The notes under the pieces were generated by a model. That model ran no database searches. It was not told the DNA's origin and was given only the letters and a program-made list of their open reading frames with translations. 64,000 bases of DNA from Williamsia sp. 1138 (GTDB lineage Bacteria > Actinomycetota > Actinomycetes > Mycobacteriales > Mycobacteriaceae), in the NCBI RefSeq assembly GCF_002095435.2, contig NZ_MJEJ02000042.1, positions 124,001-188,000 of the forward strand. The letters run 5' to 3'. Shown piece after piece: positions 35,831 through 44,584 of the stretch. Position 1 is the first letter of the stretch. Each line of letters opens with the position of its first letter. Position numbers and translations under genes: made by a program.

Positions 35831-37414
35831 ATGATGACACCACCGGCGCACATTGATCAGGCGCGGGCACACTCGCTCGGTAGCCTGCCTCGCAGGGCCG
35901 CGCAGAGGTGCCCGGGCAAGGTTGCGATCGTAGACGGCAACGTCGAGTTGACGTACGACGACTTCGCCGACATGGTCGATCGGACAGCAGGCGCGATGCG
36001 CGAATCTGGTTTGGCACAGGGCGACCGATTGGCTCTACTGTCGCGCAATTGCTGGCAGTTCGCGATCGTGGCATTTGCGGCAGCGCGCGCCGGTGTGATC
36101 TTGGTGCCGATCAACTTTATGCTGCGTCCAAGCGAGATCGCGTTCATCATCGATTTCAGTTCGGCCAGGGCACTCATTGCCCAAGATGAGTTGGTCACAA
36201 CAGCCGTCCAAGCGCTTTCGCAGAGCGCCGGGTCAGTAACCAAACGGTGTGCTATCCGTTCGTCGTCTGATGCTGTCTCACTTGGGTGGGAAGATCTCCA
36301 GACCTGGATCGACAGAGACGCCGATGCACCCGAGGTGAGCATCGGCGACGACGATCCGATCAGGATGATGTTCACGTCCGGTACAGAGTCGAAGCCGAAA
36401 GGCGCGCTGCTCTCCAGTCGCGCCTTGATGTGGCAATACGTCTCATGTGCGATTGACGGTGGTATGTCAGGGGACGATGTCGAGCTGCACTCACTGCCGC
36501 TGTACCACTGCGCGCAACTGGACAGCTTCCTCGGGACCGACATCTACCTCGGCGCAACCAACATCATCGTGCCCGCGCCCGAGCCGGTCACTCTCCTCCG
36601 AACCATCGAAGCGCATGGCGTCACGAAGCTCTTCGCACCGCCGACTGTGTGGATAGGCCTGCTGCGCACGCCCGGGTTCGATGAATACGACCTGTCGTCG
36701 CTGCGCAAGGGATACTACGGCGCATCCGCGATGCCGGTCGAGATCCTGAAAGAGATCCAGGCACGCTTGCCAGACGTCCGCCTGTGGAACTTGTACGGTC
36801 AGACCGAAATGGCCCCAACAGCAACAATACTCGCCCCCGAATATCAGCTGTCCCATCCGGGAGCGGCAGGTCGGCCGGTGCTGAACGTCGAGACGCGCAT
36901 TCACGATCTCGATGACCTGCCCGTCGGCTCGGGCGAAGTGGGGGAGGTAGTTCATCGATCGCCGCAGACCATGCTCGGATACTTCAATGACGAAGCGAAA
37001 ACCGCCGAGGCTTTTCGTGGTGGGTGGTTCCACTCAGGCGACCTCGGGTACTTCGACGATGACGGCATGCTCTACATCGTCGATCGCAAGAAGGACATGA
37101 TCAAGACCGGTGGCGAAAATGTCGCGAGCCGTGAGGTCGAAGAGGCCATCTACCTGCTGGAAGGGGTATCCGAGGTTGCGGTGTTCGGAGTCACCCATCC
37201 GACGTGGGTCGAAGCAGTGGTGGCAGTGGTTGTGCCAAAGCCAGGAAGTCCGCTGACCGAAATGGAGGTCATCCAGCACACTCGAACATTGCTGGCAGGC
37301 TACAAGACACCCAAACGTGTGGTGATAGCGCAAGAACTACCAAAGAATCCATCCGGCAAAATATTGAAGCGATCGTTGCGTGAAACCTACGGGTTCGACT
37401 TCAGCGAGGCCTGA
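35831..37414 (+). CDS. Acyl-CoA synthetase (FadD-like, ANL superfamily)
   Basis: A 527-residue AMP-forming ligase activating a carboxylic acid to its CoA thioester. Motifs in order: P-loop 'FTSGTESKPKGAL', 'YGQTEM', 'GWFHSGDLG', 'DRKKDMIKTGGENV', and the C-terminal catalytic Lys in 'PKNPSGKILKR'. AGAAGGAG precedes the ATG. It would feed the acyl-CoA dehydrogenase, crotonase and MaoC-type genes of the island. Chain length or ring substrate cannot be read from sequence; steroid side-chain or ring C/D acids are plausible. Confidence 0.9.
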   Translation: MMTPPAHIDQARAHSLGSLPRRAAQRCPGKVAIVDGNVELTYDDFADMVDRTAGAMRESGLAQGDRLALLSRNCWQFAIVAFAAARAGVILVPINFMLRPSEIAFIIDFSSARALIAQDELVTTAVQALSQSAGSVTKRCAIRSSSDAVSLGWEDLQTWIDRDADAPEVSIGDDDPIRMMFTSGTESKPKGALLSSRALMWQYVSCAIDGGMSGDDVELHSLPLYHCAQLDSFLGTDIYLGATNIIVPAPEPVTLLRTIEAHGVTKLFAPPTVWIGLLRTPGFDEYDLSSLRKGYYGASAMPVEILKEIQARLPDVRLWNLYGQTEMAPTATILAPEYQLSHPGAAGRPVLNVETRIHDLDDLPVGSGEVGEVVHRSPQTMLGYFNDEAKTAEAFRGGWFHSGDLGYFDDDGMLYIVDRKKDMIKTGGENVASREVEEAIYLLEGVSEVAVFGVTHPTWVEAVVAVVVPKPGSPLTEMEVIQHTRTLLAGYKTPKRVVIAQELPKNPSGKILKRSLRETYGFDFSEA

Positions 37415-37419
37415 TCGCG

Positions 37420-37444
37420 GCCACCATAGGCACTCATTGGTGGC
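37420..37444 (+). terminator. Hairpin after the acyl-CoA synthetase, weak terminator candidate
   Basis: GCCACCA pairs with TGGTGGC around an 11-base loop, 6 bp after the stop. There is no T tract, so this is only suggestive. Confidence 0.3.
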
Positions 37445-37583
37445 GGACACGTTCGTTGAGCTGATCAGCAAGAACTAGCGGTGGCTACGCGACTTGTTGC
37501 GGGTTTGGCCTAGGCCGTTGGATGGACCAATGTTGTTCTGCAGCTGACCGCTTCGACATAACAAGTGCATTTCTCACGAAAAG

Positions 37584-37599
37584 TTCCGTCCAGTGGGCG
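37584..37599. promoter_or_regulatory. Shared operator-like motif upstream of an MFE2-like SDR
   Basis: TTCCGTCCAGTGGGCG keeps the TCCAGTGGG core and lies 69 bp before the TTG start at 37669. A frame that would start at 37522 would place this site inside coding sequence, which supports the later start. Confidence 0.48.
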
Positions 37600-37668
37600 G
37601 GTGGATGGCTCCAAGAAGCTCGCACCGCTAGATTCGCAGCAGACCACATCATTCAGAGGAGTGCAAAG

Positions 37669-38610
37669 TTGAGCGAGTGCAGGTTCGACGGTCAGGTCGC
37701 CATCGTCACGGGCGCGGGAAATGGTCTAGGGCGTGCCTATGCGCGGTTGCTTGCTGCTCGTGGAGCTCGGGTTTTGGTCAATGATCTCGGTGGCGACATG
37801 CACGGCGCGGGCGCTAGCAGGGGTCCTGCCGCTCGAACAGCACAGGAGATCGTGGCCGCCGGCGGCATAGCGGAAGCCAACTTCGACTCGGTGGCGACAG
37901 GCCCCGGTGGCAAATCCATTGTGGAACAGGCGATGGATACGTGGGGACAGGTGGACGTCGTCATCAACAACGCCGGTGCTGTCGTTGCTCGCGGACCGAT
38001 CGACGAGAACACCGACGATGACTTCCGCACAGACCTGATGGTGGCCGCGGGAGGGACCTTCTTCGTCACGAAGGCCGTGTGGCGACATATGTGGGATCGA
38101 AACTATGGACGCATTGTCAACGTTTCATCGTCCGCTTTTCTGGGAATGAACAGCTCCGCTGGATATCCGGCGGCCAAGGGTGCCACCTGGGGACTGACTC
38201 GAAACCTTTCGTACCGAGCGACTTCTCAGGACAAGGACATCAAGGTCAACTGCGTGATGCCAACGGCTGCGGCCAGGATGACCAAGCTGATGGGTGACGG
38301 GATTTCGGAGGGAATGGAGCGCTATTATCCACCAGAATCCGCAGCAGCGCCGGTCGGCTATCTCGCACATCGTGACGTGCCCGTGTCAGGCGAGATGTTC
38401 GCTACCGGGGGAGACATCATGCGCCGTGTCTTCGTCGCCGTCACACCAGGCTATGACGCGGGTGAGGGCCGGCTGACGCCAGAGCTTGTCGGAGAAAACT
38501 TCGGAACCGTCTTTGGAGAAGCTAACTACACTTTGGTCACGAACGCCTACGACAAAGTCGCCCTGGATCGTCGTGTTGATTGGGAGGCGGGGCGCGGAAG
38601 TGTCTTCTGA
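37669..38610 (+). CDS. SDR resembling the dehydrogenase domain of multifunctional enzyme 2 / 17beta-HSD type 4
   Basis: A 313-residue SDR with the MFE-2-type start 'VAIVTGAGNGLGRAYA' and 'VLVNDLGGDMHGAG', whose Asp favours NAD(H). The active site is Ser in 'NVSSSAF' with Tyr-x3-Lys as 'YPAAK'. The long C-terminus ('PGYDAGEGRLTPELVGENF') is typical of this group. The TTG at 37669 has GAGGAG upstream. MFE-2 enzymes oxidise (3R)-hydroxyacyl-CoAs, including steroid side-chain CoA esters, and need a MaoC-type hydratase such as the one at 61911. A 17beta-hydroxysteroid substrate is also possible. Confidence 0.85.
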   Translation: MSECRFDGQVAIVTGAGNGLGRAYARLLAARGARVLVNDLGGDMHGAGASRGPAARTAQEIVAAGGIAEANFDSVATGPGGKSIVEQAMDTWGQVDVVINNAGAVVARGPIDENTDDDFRTDLMVAAGGTFFVTKAVWRHMWDRNYGRIVNVSSSAFLGMNSSAGYPAAKGATWGLTRNLSYRATSQDKDIKVNCVMPTAAARMTKLMGDGISEGMERYYPPESAAAPVGYLAHRDVPVSGEMFATGGDIMRRVFVAVTPGYDAGEGRLTPELVGENFGTVFGEANYTLVTNAYDKVALDRRVDWEAGRGSVF

Positions 38611-38661
38611 CGCAGGCGGTCCTCACTTCGAGACAGATACAGCACCTATGGGGAGGGCCGC

Positions 38662-39477
38662 GTGAAGAACCTGAACGGGCGGGTAGCCGTGGTTACGGGT
38701 GGAGCAAATGGGATTGGCTACGGACTTGCCGAGCGGTTTCTGCGGGACGGTATGAAGGTTGTCATTGCTGACATCGATGCAGACGACCTGGACCGCGCGG
38801 CGAGCGAGCTGGCCGAGCACGGCGAGGTGCTCGCGGTTCACACTGACGTCGCCGATGAAGAATCGGTTCGCGCACTCCGGGATTCCGCAGTCGAGCGGTT
38901 TGGCGCCGTCCACGTGCTGTGCAACAACGCAGGAGTCGGAGGTATGCAGCGATTCGCCACGACAAGTCTGGTGACCTGGCGTTGGACTCTAGGTGTAAAC
39001 CTGTGGGGAGTGATCAACGGTTGCAACATATTCTTGCCTGTACTCGCCGGACAAGAGGAGGCATTCATAGTCAACACTGCCTCGATGGCGGGCTTTGTCA
39101 CGACGGCACCCCTTCATCCCTACGTCGCATCCAAGGCCGCGGTGGTAGCGCTGTCAGAGACAATGGCGAACGAGTTCGCAACGGAATATCCGCATGTCGG
39201 GGTTGCAGTACTCTGTCCGGCGTATACGGCCACCAGCATCAGGAACGACGAGCGCAACGCGCCTGCGGGGCATGTTCCACGGGCGCAAGCAGATCCTGAG
39301 CTGGAGTCGCTCCGTGATCAGGTCAACGCCGACATCGACTCCGGTATATCTACACAGCGAGTGGCCGATCTGGTCGTGCAGGGTATGGCCGAACGCAAAA
39401 CCCACATCTTCCCGGCGCCGGAGTGGCTCGACTACTGGCAGGATCGCGTCGATCGGGTGAAGAGGCAGATCGTCTGA
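38662..39477 (+). CDS. Short-chain dehydrogenase/reductase
   Basis: A 271-residue SDR with 'TGGANGIGYG', 'NNAG', Ser in 'NTASMAG' and Tyr-x3-Lys as 'YVASK'. The Asp in 'VIADID' suggests NAD(H). The C-terminus ('THIFPAPEWLDYWQDRVDRV') resembles SDRs with long-chain or steroid alcohol substrates. It starts at GTG with GGGGAGG upstream, 51 bp after the MFE2-like SDR and 44 bp before the LLM enzyme, so the three are probably cotranscribed. Confidence 0.85.
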   Translation: MKNLNGRVAVVTGGANGIGYGLAERFLRDGMKVVIADIDADDLDRAASELAEHGEVLAVHTDVADEESVRALRDSAVERFGAVHVLCNNAGVGGMQRFATTSLVTWRWTLGVNLWGVINGCNIFLPVLAGQEEAFIVNTASMAGFVTTAPLHPYVASKAAVVALSETMANEFATEYPHVGVAVLCPAYTATSIRNDERNAPAGHVPRAQADPELESLRDQVNADIDSGISTQRVADLVVQGMAERKTHIFPAPEWLDYWQDRVDRVKRQIV

Positions 39478-39521
39478 CCTTCGCGAAGCCAGCAACTGAA
39501 CGAGGAGAGTGGAACACAGTC

Positions 39522-40400
39522 ATGCGATTCACCTTTGCCGAGGCGATGACGGATCCCAATTTCTATTCACCGTTGGCGATAGCCGCGGAAGCCGCCGGTT
39601 ACGAAGGATTCGTCATCCCGGATTCCATCGCCTACCCCGAAGAATCAAATTCGACGTACCCATACACCGAAGATGGCAGCCGCGAATTTCTCGAGGACAA
39701 GGCGTTCATCGAGACGTTCGTGATGGCGGCAGCATTGGGTGCAGTAACCAAGATTATTCGATTCATTCCCTTCGTCCTCAAACTCCCTGTTCGCCCACCA
39801 GCTCTGGTGGCGAAACAGTCGATGTCGGTTGCGGTGATGACAGGAAATCGTTTCGCCCTCGGTGTCGGAACCAGTCCCTGGGTCGAGGACTACGACATCC
39901 TGGGCGTCGATTTCAAACGACGAGGCAAGCGCATGGACGAGTGTATGGATATCGTTCGGGGTCTCGGTACCGGTGAGTATTTCGAGTTCCATGGCGAGTT
40001 CTACGACATTCCCAGAATCAAGATGAACCCGGCGCCGAGCAGGCCGATTCCCTTGTTGGTCGGTGGACATGCCGACGCCGCACTGAAGCGAGCGGTTACT
40101 CGCGGTGATGGCTGGATGTACGGAGGAGGGCCTCCCGGAGAACTGGATTCGCTACTCGACAAGATCCACTGCATACGGAAGGCGGAGGGAAGACTTGATG
40201 ATCCATTCGAGATTCACGCCGGCTCGCCTGACGCGTACTCGCCCGATGGCTGTAAGCGGCTCGAAGACAAAGGTGTCACGGATGTGGTCGTTGGCTTCCG
40301 GACTCCCTACGTGGTCGGGAGCGATACCGAACCGCTATCGCAGAAGATCGACAGCCTCAACATGTTTGCAGAATCGGTGATTGGTAGAGTAAACCGCTGA
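39522..40400 (+). CDS. Luciferase-like monooxygenase (LLM), probably F420-dependent
   Basis: A 292-residue TIM-barrel oxidoreductase. 'RFALGVGTSPWVEDYDILGVDF' and 'RGKRMDECMDIVRGL' are typical of actinobacterial F420-dependent LLM proteins, which act as dehydrogenases or reductases; FMN-dependent oxygenases share the fold. 'IPLLVGGHADAALKRAV' marks the phosphate-binding end of the barrel. GAGGAG lies about 14 bases before the ATG. The role is unknown; it follows two SDRs and may carry out a low-potential reduction or oxidation of a ring ketone. Confidence 0.82.
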   Translation: MRFTFAEAMTDPNFYSPLAIAAEAAGYEGFVIPDSIAYPEESNSTYPYTEDGSREFLEDKAFIETFVMAAALGAVTKIIRFIPFVLKLPVRPPALVAKQSMSVAVMTGNRFALGVGTSPWVEDYDILGVDFKRRGKRMDECMDIVRGLGTGEYFEFHGEFYDIPRIKMNPAPSRPIPLLVGGHADAALKRAVTRGDGWMYGGGPPGELDSLLDKIHCIRKAEGRLDDPFEIHAGSPDAYSPDGCKRLEDKGVTDVVVGFRTPYVVGSDTEPLSQKIDSLNMFAESVIGRVNR

Positions 40401-41118
40401 AATAGACACGAATATGTCAGGGAACATTTTGATGGAGTAGCGTAGGCCCGTGGGATGAGAACATAGGTCACCGGACGCTGTTCGGTGCCGATGTTATTCT
40501 AATGAAGCTGCCGGCGGACTGTCGTAGTGAGTCGTCACTGCCACTCTGCTTGCCTGCGCAGCAATGCCCCAATCGGTGGTCGGCTGGATGATCTCTACTG
40601 TCGACGACCGAATTCTGCTGGTGTGCATCGCTGTGGCGTGAGTTGAATCGGCTATCTGTGCCTTGTATTTCGACCTCTGGCTTCTCCATTGCCTGGGAAG
40701 CGCTTCAGCGCATGCTCTCCGGGCTGGCGAAGTCTGAGATGCGGTCTCCATCGACGGCTGCATTGCTGTTGCCAGTTCCGTTGACGCCGATAACATTTGC
40801 AAATCATCATGGTACATGGGCCCCCGCTCCCGGGAATGCGCGAGCGGCTGGCTCGATGTCCTGATGATCGACGGATCCGGCTCCGAACGGCCGTGGACCT
40901 GCCTTACGTGGGAAAGGTGTTGAACGCTGCCGCTGTGGGCGGATATAGGCACTGGACTAGTTGACAATATGCATGCAATTGCTAGTGTGGTGTGCACCAC
41001 GTTTGCGTTGCCGACAACCGGCGGGGTCTGGACCGGCAGTTGCCTCATATCGGCCTGACGGTTCGTAAAGTTCTGTGCTGCAGTTAAATAACTTCGAGTC
41101 TGGCAAGGACAAAACACT
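40401..41118. other. 718-bp gap with a possible decayed minus-strand gene and a promoter
   Basis: No intact gene is supported. On the minus strand about 40690-40810 reads as protein-like 'NVIGVNGTGNSNAAVDGD' and then 'ISDFASPESM', bounded by in-frame stops, and another minus frame over 40497-40670 also looks protein-like; together these may be remains of a broken gene. A weak copy of the shared motif lies at 40446-40461. The right end holds the promoter for the next operon. Confidence 0.35.
40961..41000 (+). promoter_or_regulatory. Promoter with overlapping palindromic operator for the lactonase-P450 operon
   Basis: TTGACA (40961-40966) and TAGTGT (40983-40988) are 16 bp apart, a good -35/-10 pair. 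GTGGTG-TG-CACCAC (40987-41000) overlaps the -10 and start point, a repressor position. GntR-type operators often have this kind of arm. The operon start codon is about 120 bp downstream. Confidence 0.6.
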
Positions 41119-42051
41119 ATGATCACCGTCGCTGATGCTGTTGCAGACGCTCGCCGTGTCGATGCTCAGGAGATCGCCCAGGGATTCTCCTGGCCGGAAT
41201 GCCCGCGCTGGCACGATGGCCTCTTCTGGTTCTCGGACATGTACACCTCGACACTGAAAACCATCGACTCTGCTGGTGAGGTCAAGGTCGCCGTCGACGC
41301 GACCGGTCGCGCGAGGCATTCGACCGTACCGATCGTTCTCGGCGGCTTCGGCTGGCTACCGAGCGGAGAGATGGTCGTGACGTCGATGCACGAGAAGTTG
41401 GTACTCATTCACGACGGTTCCAGTCCGACTGCCCTCTCCGTCTATGCAGACCTCAGCGATCTCGCGCCCGGACCGATCAACGACATGGTCGTCGCCGCCG
41501 ACGGCTTCGTTTACGTGACGCAGCTGGGATTCGACGTGTTCAATGGGGCAGAGCCGTCGCCGTCGCCGATCGTCGTCGTTGATCCGACGGGTGCGCCGTC
41601 GACTGCAGATTCGATCGGTCCTCTGTTGGGTGCCAACGGAATCGCGATCACAGAGGACGGATCTCAGGTCTTCACGGCCGAGGCCTTCGCCAACCGAATT
41701 CTAGTGATGGACCGGGCCGCAGACGGCTCGCTGGCGAGTCAACGGGTGTTCGCCGAATGCCCCTTCCTTCCCGACGGGATGTGCCTGGACGCAGAAGGGG
41801 GAGTGTGGGTCGCGATGCCGGGCAGCGGGTATGTGGTGCGCTTCGTCGAGGGCGGCACGATCACCGACGCGATCCCGATCCCCTTGGCCAGCGGCGTCGG
41901 CTCGGCCTGCCTGCTGGGAGGGCCCGATCGCCGCACGCTCTACATCACCGTCGGGGTAGAGGTCTTCGACTTCGAAAAGTCGGCACGAGAGGCAAAGGCC
42001 AGCATTTGGACCGCCCAGGTCGAAGTTGGCGCCGGCCAGACCCGCCCCTGA
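41119..42051 (+). CDS. SMP-30/gluconolactonase-type lactonase
   Basis: A 310-residue six-bladed beta-propeller hydrolase. The metal-site motifs are 'WPECPRW' (Glu), 'GPINDM' (Asn), 'GANGIAIT' (Asn) and 'LPDGMCLDAEGGVWVA' (Asp), all in family order, so the divalent-metal lactonase site looks intact. It would open a lactone such as one produced by a Baeyer-Villiger enzyme. It begins a five-gene operon with an SDR, a P450, a ferredoxin and a ferredoxin reductase. No signal peptide, so cytoplasmic. Confidence 0.85.
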   Translation: MITVADAVADARRVDAQEIAQGFSWPECPRWHDGLFWFSDMYTSTLKTIDSAGEVKVAVDATGRARHSTVPIVLGGFGWLPSGEMVVTSMHEKLVLIHDGSSPTALSVYADLSDLAPGPINDMVVAADGFVYVTQLGFDVFNGAEPSPSPIVVVDPTGAPSTADSIGPLLGANGIAITEDGSQVFTAEAFANRILVMDRAADGSLASQRVFAECPFLPDGMCLDAEGGVWVAMPGSGYVVRFVEGGTITDAIPIPLASGVGSACLLGGPDRRTLYITVGVEVFDFEKSAREAKASIWTAQVEVGAGQTRP

Positions 42052-42077
42052 ACAGCTACGCAAACAAGGAGAACTCT

Positions 42078-42983
42078 ATGCAGGAATTGCGATTCGATGG
42101 TCGCTCGGTGATCGTCACCGGAGCAGGTCGAGGCATCGGCCGCGAATACGCCCTCTTGTTGGCCGCCCGGGGCGCGGCAGTCGTTGTAGGCGACCTGGGC
42201 GCTTCAACCGACGGATCCGGGGTGGACGGAGACGATCCGGCAAGCGCCGTGGCCTCGGAGATCACAGCCGCAGGTGGCCGGGCGGTTTCGTGCGGCGCCG
42301 ACGTGTCCAGAGAAGAAGGTGCGCGCGCACTTGTCGATTCTGCGCTGGATTCTTTCGGACACCTGGACGCGGTGATCAACAATGCCGGAATCGTGCGAAC
42401 TGCCGGATTCCTCGATGTTTCCGACGACGAGTACCAGCGGCACCTTGACGTTCACTACTTCGGTTCGCTTCGGGTCTGTCGCGCCGCATGGCCGCATCTG
42501 GTCGCCTCCGGCGAAGGCCGGATCGTGAACACGGTTTCTGCTGCGATGCTGGGCAATCCGATGATGACCCATTACGGGAGTTCCAAGGCGGCGGTTTTCG
42601 GGCTCACCAGGAACCTTGCGATCGAGGGCCTCGATGCCGGAATCAAGGTCAACGCCATCGCTCCGGGCGCAGGTACCCGGATGGCTGAAGCGTCGGCCGG
42701 AAGTCTGTCACCAGAGATCCTGGACTACCTGATGAACAGCTTGCGGCCCGAATTCGTGGCGCCGATGGGCGCCTACCTGGTTCACCCTTCTTCCACGGTC
42801 ACGGGCGAGGTGTTCACGGTGGCGGGCGGAGCCGTGAAGCGGCTGGCAATGCTCAACACGGTGGGCATCACGGACCCGGATCTGAGTGTGGAGTCCATTG
42901 CCTCGAGGTTCGACGAGATCATGTCGATCACACCCGATGCCGTAGCGCAAATCATTGAAACACAGCAGGTTCCGGCACCATGA
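42078..42983 (+). CDS. SDR, multifunctional-enzyme-2-like
   Basis: A 301-residue SDR with 'TGAGRGIGREYA', 'VVVGDLGAS', Ser in 'NTVSAAM' and Tyr-x3-Lys as 'YGSSK'. Like the SDR at 37669 it has an expanded cofactor loop and a long C-terminal extension ('SIASRFDEIMSITPDAVAQI'). AAGGAG precedes the ATG at 42078, 26 bp after the lactonase stop; longer frames overlap the lactonase. It may oxidise the alcohol made by the P450 encoded next. Confidence 0.85.
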   Translation: MQELRFDGRSVIVTGAGRGIGREYALLLAARGAAVVVGDLGASTDGSGVDGDDPASAVASEITAAGGRAVSCGADVSREEGARALVDSALDSFGHLDAVINNAGIVRTAGFLDVSDDEYQRHLDVHYFGSLRVCRAAWPHLVASGEGRIVNTVSAAMLGNPMMTHYGSSKAAVFGLTRNLAIEGLDAGIKVNAIAPGAGTRMAEASAGSLSPEILDYLMNSLRPEFVAPMGAYLVHPSSTVTGEVFTVAGGAVKRLAMLNTVGITDPDLSVESIASRFDEIMSITPDAVAQIIETQQVPAP

Positions 42984-43022
42984 TGACAATTTTGCGACCT
43001 GAACGATCTCGAGGAGACTCCT

Positions 43023-44255
43023 ATGACCAGTGTTGATGAACCATCAATCGACACGACCTACCCGTTCGCGCCGGTAGAGTCGACCGAGGCCGCGGCCCGT
43101 TTCAAGGCGATTGCCACGGAGCGTCCGATGACCAGGATGACGATGCCGTTTGGTGGGGATGTCTGGGTGATCCACCGTGAGCACATTGCGCGCATGATGC
43201 TCGCCGACCAGCGGTTCGTTCGGCAGCCGTTCCGAACGGGTGAACGCCAGGTGCCATACTTCGTGGAATTCCCGGACTTCCTTCGGTCGACCATCCAGTT
43301 CGAAGATCCGCCGCATCACACCAAGCTCCGGAAACTGGTGCAGCGCGCGATCTCTCCCAAACGCGTACGTGGAATGCGCGAGTCCGCCGTCGAGTTCGCC
43401 AACTCATTGATCGACACGATGTTAGACCGGGGTGGTCCGAGCAATCTTGTCGAGGACTATGCAGTGGCACTGCCGATCCAGATGCTCAGCAATCTGCTGG
43501 GTGTCCCCCCTGAGGATCGAGCGAAGTTCCAAAAGTGGAGTTCAGCGACGCTTTCTGTGGCCAACATGCCGCAGGAAGAAGTCGAAGCGAACATGATCGA
43601 GTTGGTTCAGTACATGCTTGCTCTCATAGAGGAGCGTCGGCGCGAACCCCGGGAAGACCTGCTCAGCGATCTGGCCAATGCGCGCGATCGCGACGAAACC
43701 CTGACCGATGCGGAGATCCTGCCTATCGCACTCATCCTCATTATCGGGGGATTTGACAACACCGCAAACTTCATCTGTTCCGGTGTGCTCTCACTCCTGC
43801 ACAACCCGGATCAGTTGAAGATTCTCCTCGACGACGTCGACAGCGTCGTCCCAACTGCAGTCGAAGAAGTGCTGCGACACGGACGATTCGAGCTTGGGCG
43901 ACCTGTTGCGGGCGCCGGTGGGCTGGTTCCCTTCGTCGCGACGGAAGACGTCGAGTTCGACGGCGTGCTGGTGGCACGCGGTGACGCAATTCTGGTCGAT
44001 CCAGGTTCTGCGGGACACGATCCTGCTGCAGTCGCTCATAGTGAGACGTTTGATGTGCTCCGCACAGAAAACCCTCATCTGACACTGAGTTACGGCTTGC
44101 ACCACTGTCTGGGCGCCCCCCTGGCGCGGATGGAGTTGCAGGTTGCCATCAGCGAGCTCTTCAAGCGACTGCCGGACCTGGAGCTGGCCGGAGAGGTCGT
44201 CGTTGACGAGACCAACTTGACGCAGCCGATCACTTCGCTTCCTGTGACCTGGTAG
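43023..44255 (+). CDS. Cytochrome P450 with Asn in place of the conserved I-helix Thr
   Basis: A 410-residue soluble bacterial P450. The heme thiolate is Cys362 in 'LSYGLHHCLGAPLAR'; the ExxR motif is in 'EEVLRHGR'; 'EDPPHHTKLRKLV' is the C-helix. The I helix reads 'GGFDNTANF': aligned to P450cam (GGLDTVVNF), Asp245 is kept but the proton-relay Thr is Asn246. P450cin (cineole hydroxylase) is a known case with Asn here, so the enzyme can still be active. GAGGAG precedes the ATG. The next two genes encode its electron donors. A terpenoid or steroid hydroxylation is likely. Confidence 0.92.
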   Translation: MTSVDEPSIDTTYPFAPVESTEAAARFKAIATERPMTRMTMPFGGDVWVIHREHIARMMLADQRFVRQPFRTGERQVPYFVEFPDFLRSTIQFEDPPHHTKLRKLVQRAISPKRVRGMRESAVEFANSLIDTMLDRGGPSNLVEDYAVALPIQMLSNLLGVPPEDRAKFQKWSSATLSVANMPQEEVEANMIELVQYMLALIEERRREPREDLLSDLANARDRDETLTDAEILPIALILIIGGFDNTANFICSGVLSLLHNPDQLKILLDDVDSVVPTAVEEVLRHGRFELGRPVAGAGGLVPFVATEDVEFDGVLVARGDAILVDPGSAGHDPAAVAHSETFDVLRTENPHLTLSYGLHHCLGAPLARMELQVAISELFKRLPDLELAGEVVVDETNLTQPITSLPVTW

Positions 44256-44263
44256 GGGGACTT

Positions 44264-44584
44264 GTGCCGCAAGTGTTTTACAAGCAGCCGAACGGTGCGG
44301 TGAAGGTCATCGAGGGCGCCGTCGGCGACTCGGTGATGCAGACCGCCGTCCGCAATGGGGTATCGGGCATCGTCGGTCAATGTGGAGGCGTGCTCTCCTG
44401 CGCCAGTTGCCATGTCTTCCTCGCTTCTGATGAACTCAGCAACTTCGAAGACCCTGTGGAGGACGAGGAGGACATGCTTGAATGCACCGCTACCGACCGC
44501 CAGGAGAATTCCAGGTTGTCGTGCCAGCTGATCTTGGCGAACGGTATCGATGTGCATGTGACACTTCCCGATGAACAGCTCTGA
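44264..44584 (+). CDS. 2Fe-2S ferredoxin, adrenodoxin/putidaredoxin type
   Basis: A 106-residue ferredoxin with cluster ligands Cys40, Cys46, Cys49 ('CGGVLSCASC') and Cys87 ('LSCQL'), the C-x5-C-x2-C-x37-C spacing of P450-partner ferredoxins. It starts at GTG eight bases after the P450 stop and overlaps the reductase gene by 14 bp. It carries electrons from the reductase to the P450. Confidence 0.93.
   Translation: MPQVFYKQPNGAVKVIEGAVGDSVMQTAVRNGVSGIVGQCGGVLSCASCHVFLASDELSNFEDPVEDEEDMLECTATDRQENSRLSCQLILANGIDVHVTLPDEQL

Noticed and set aside
40494-41126. 210-codon minus-strand frame in the large gap
   Set aside because: It covers a well-formed plus-strand promoter and has biased, low-complexity composition; at most it contains pieces of a decayed gene.
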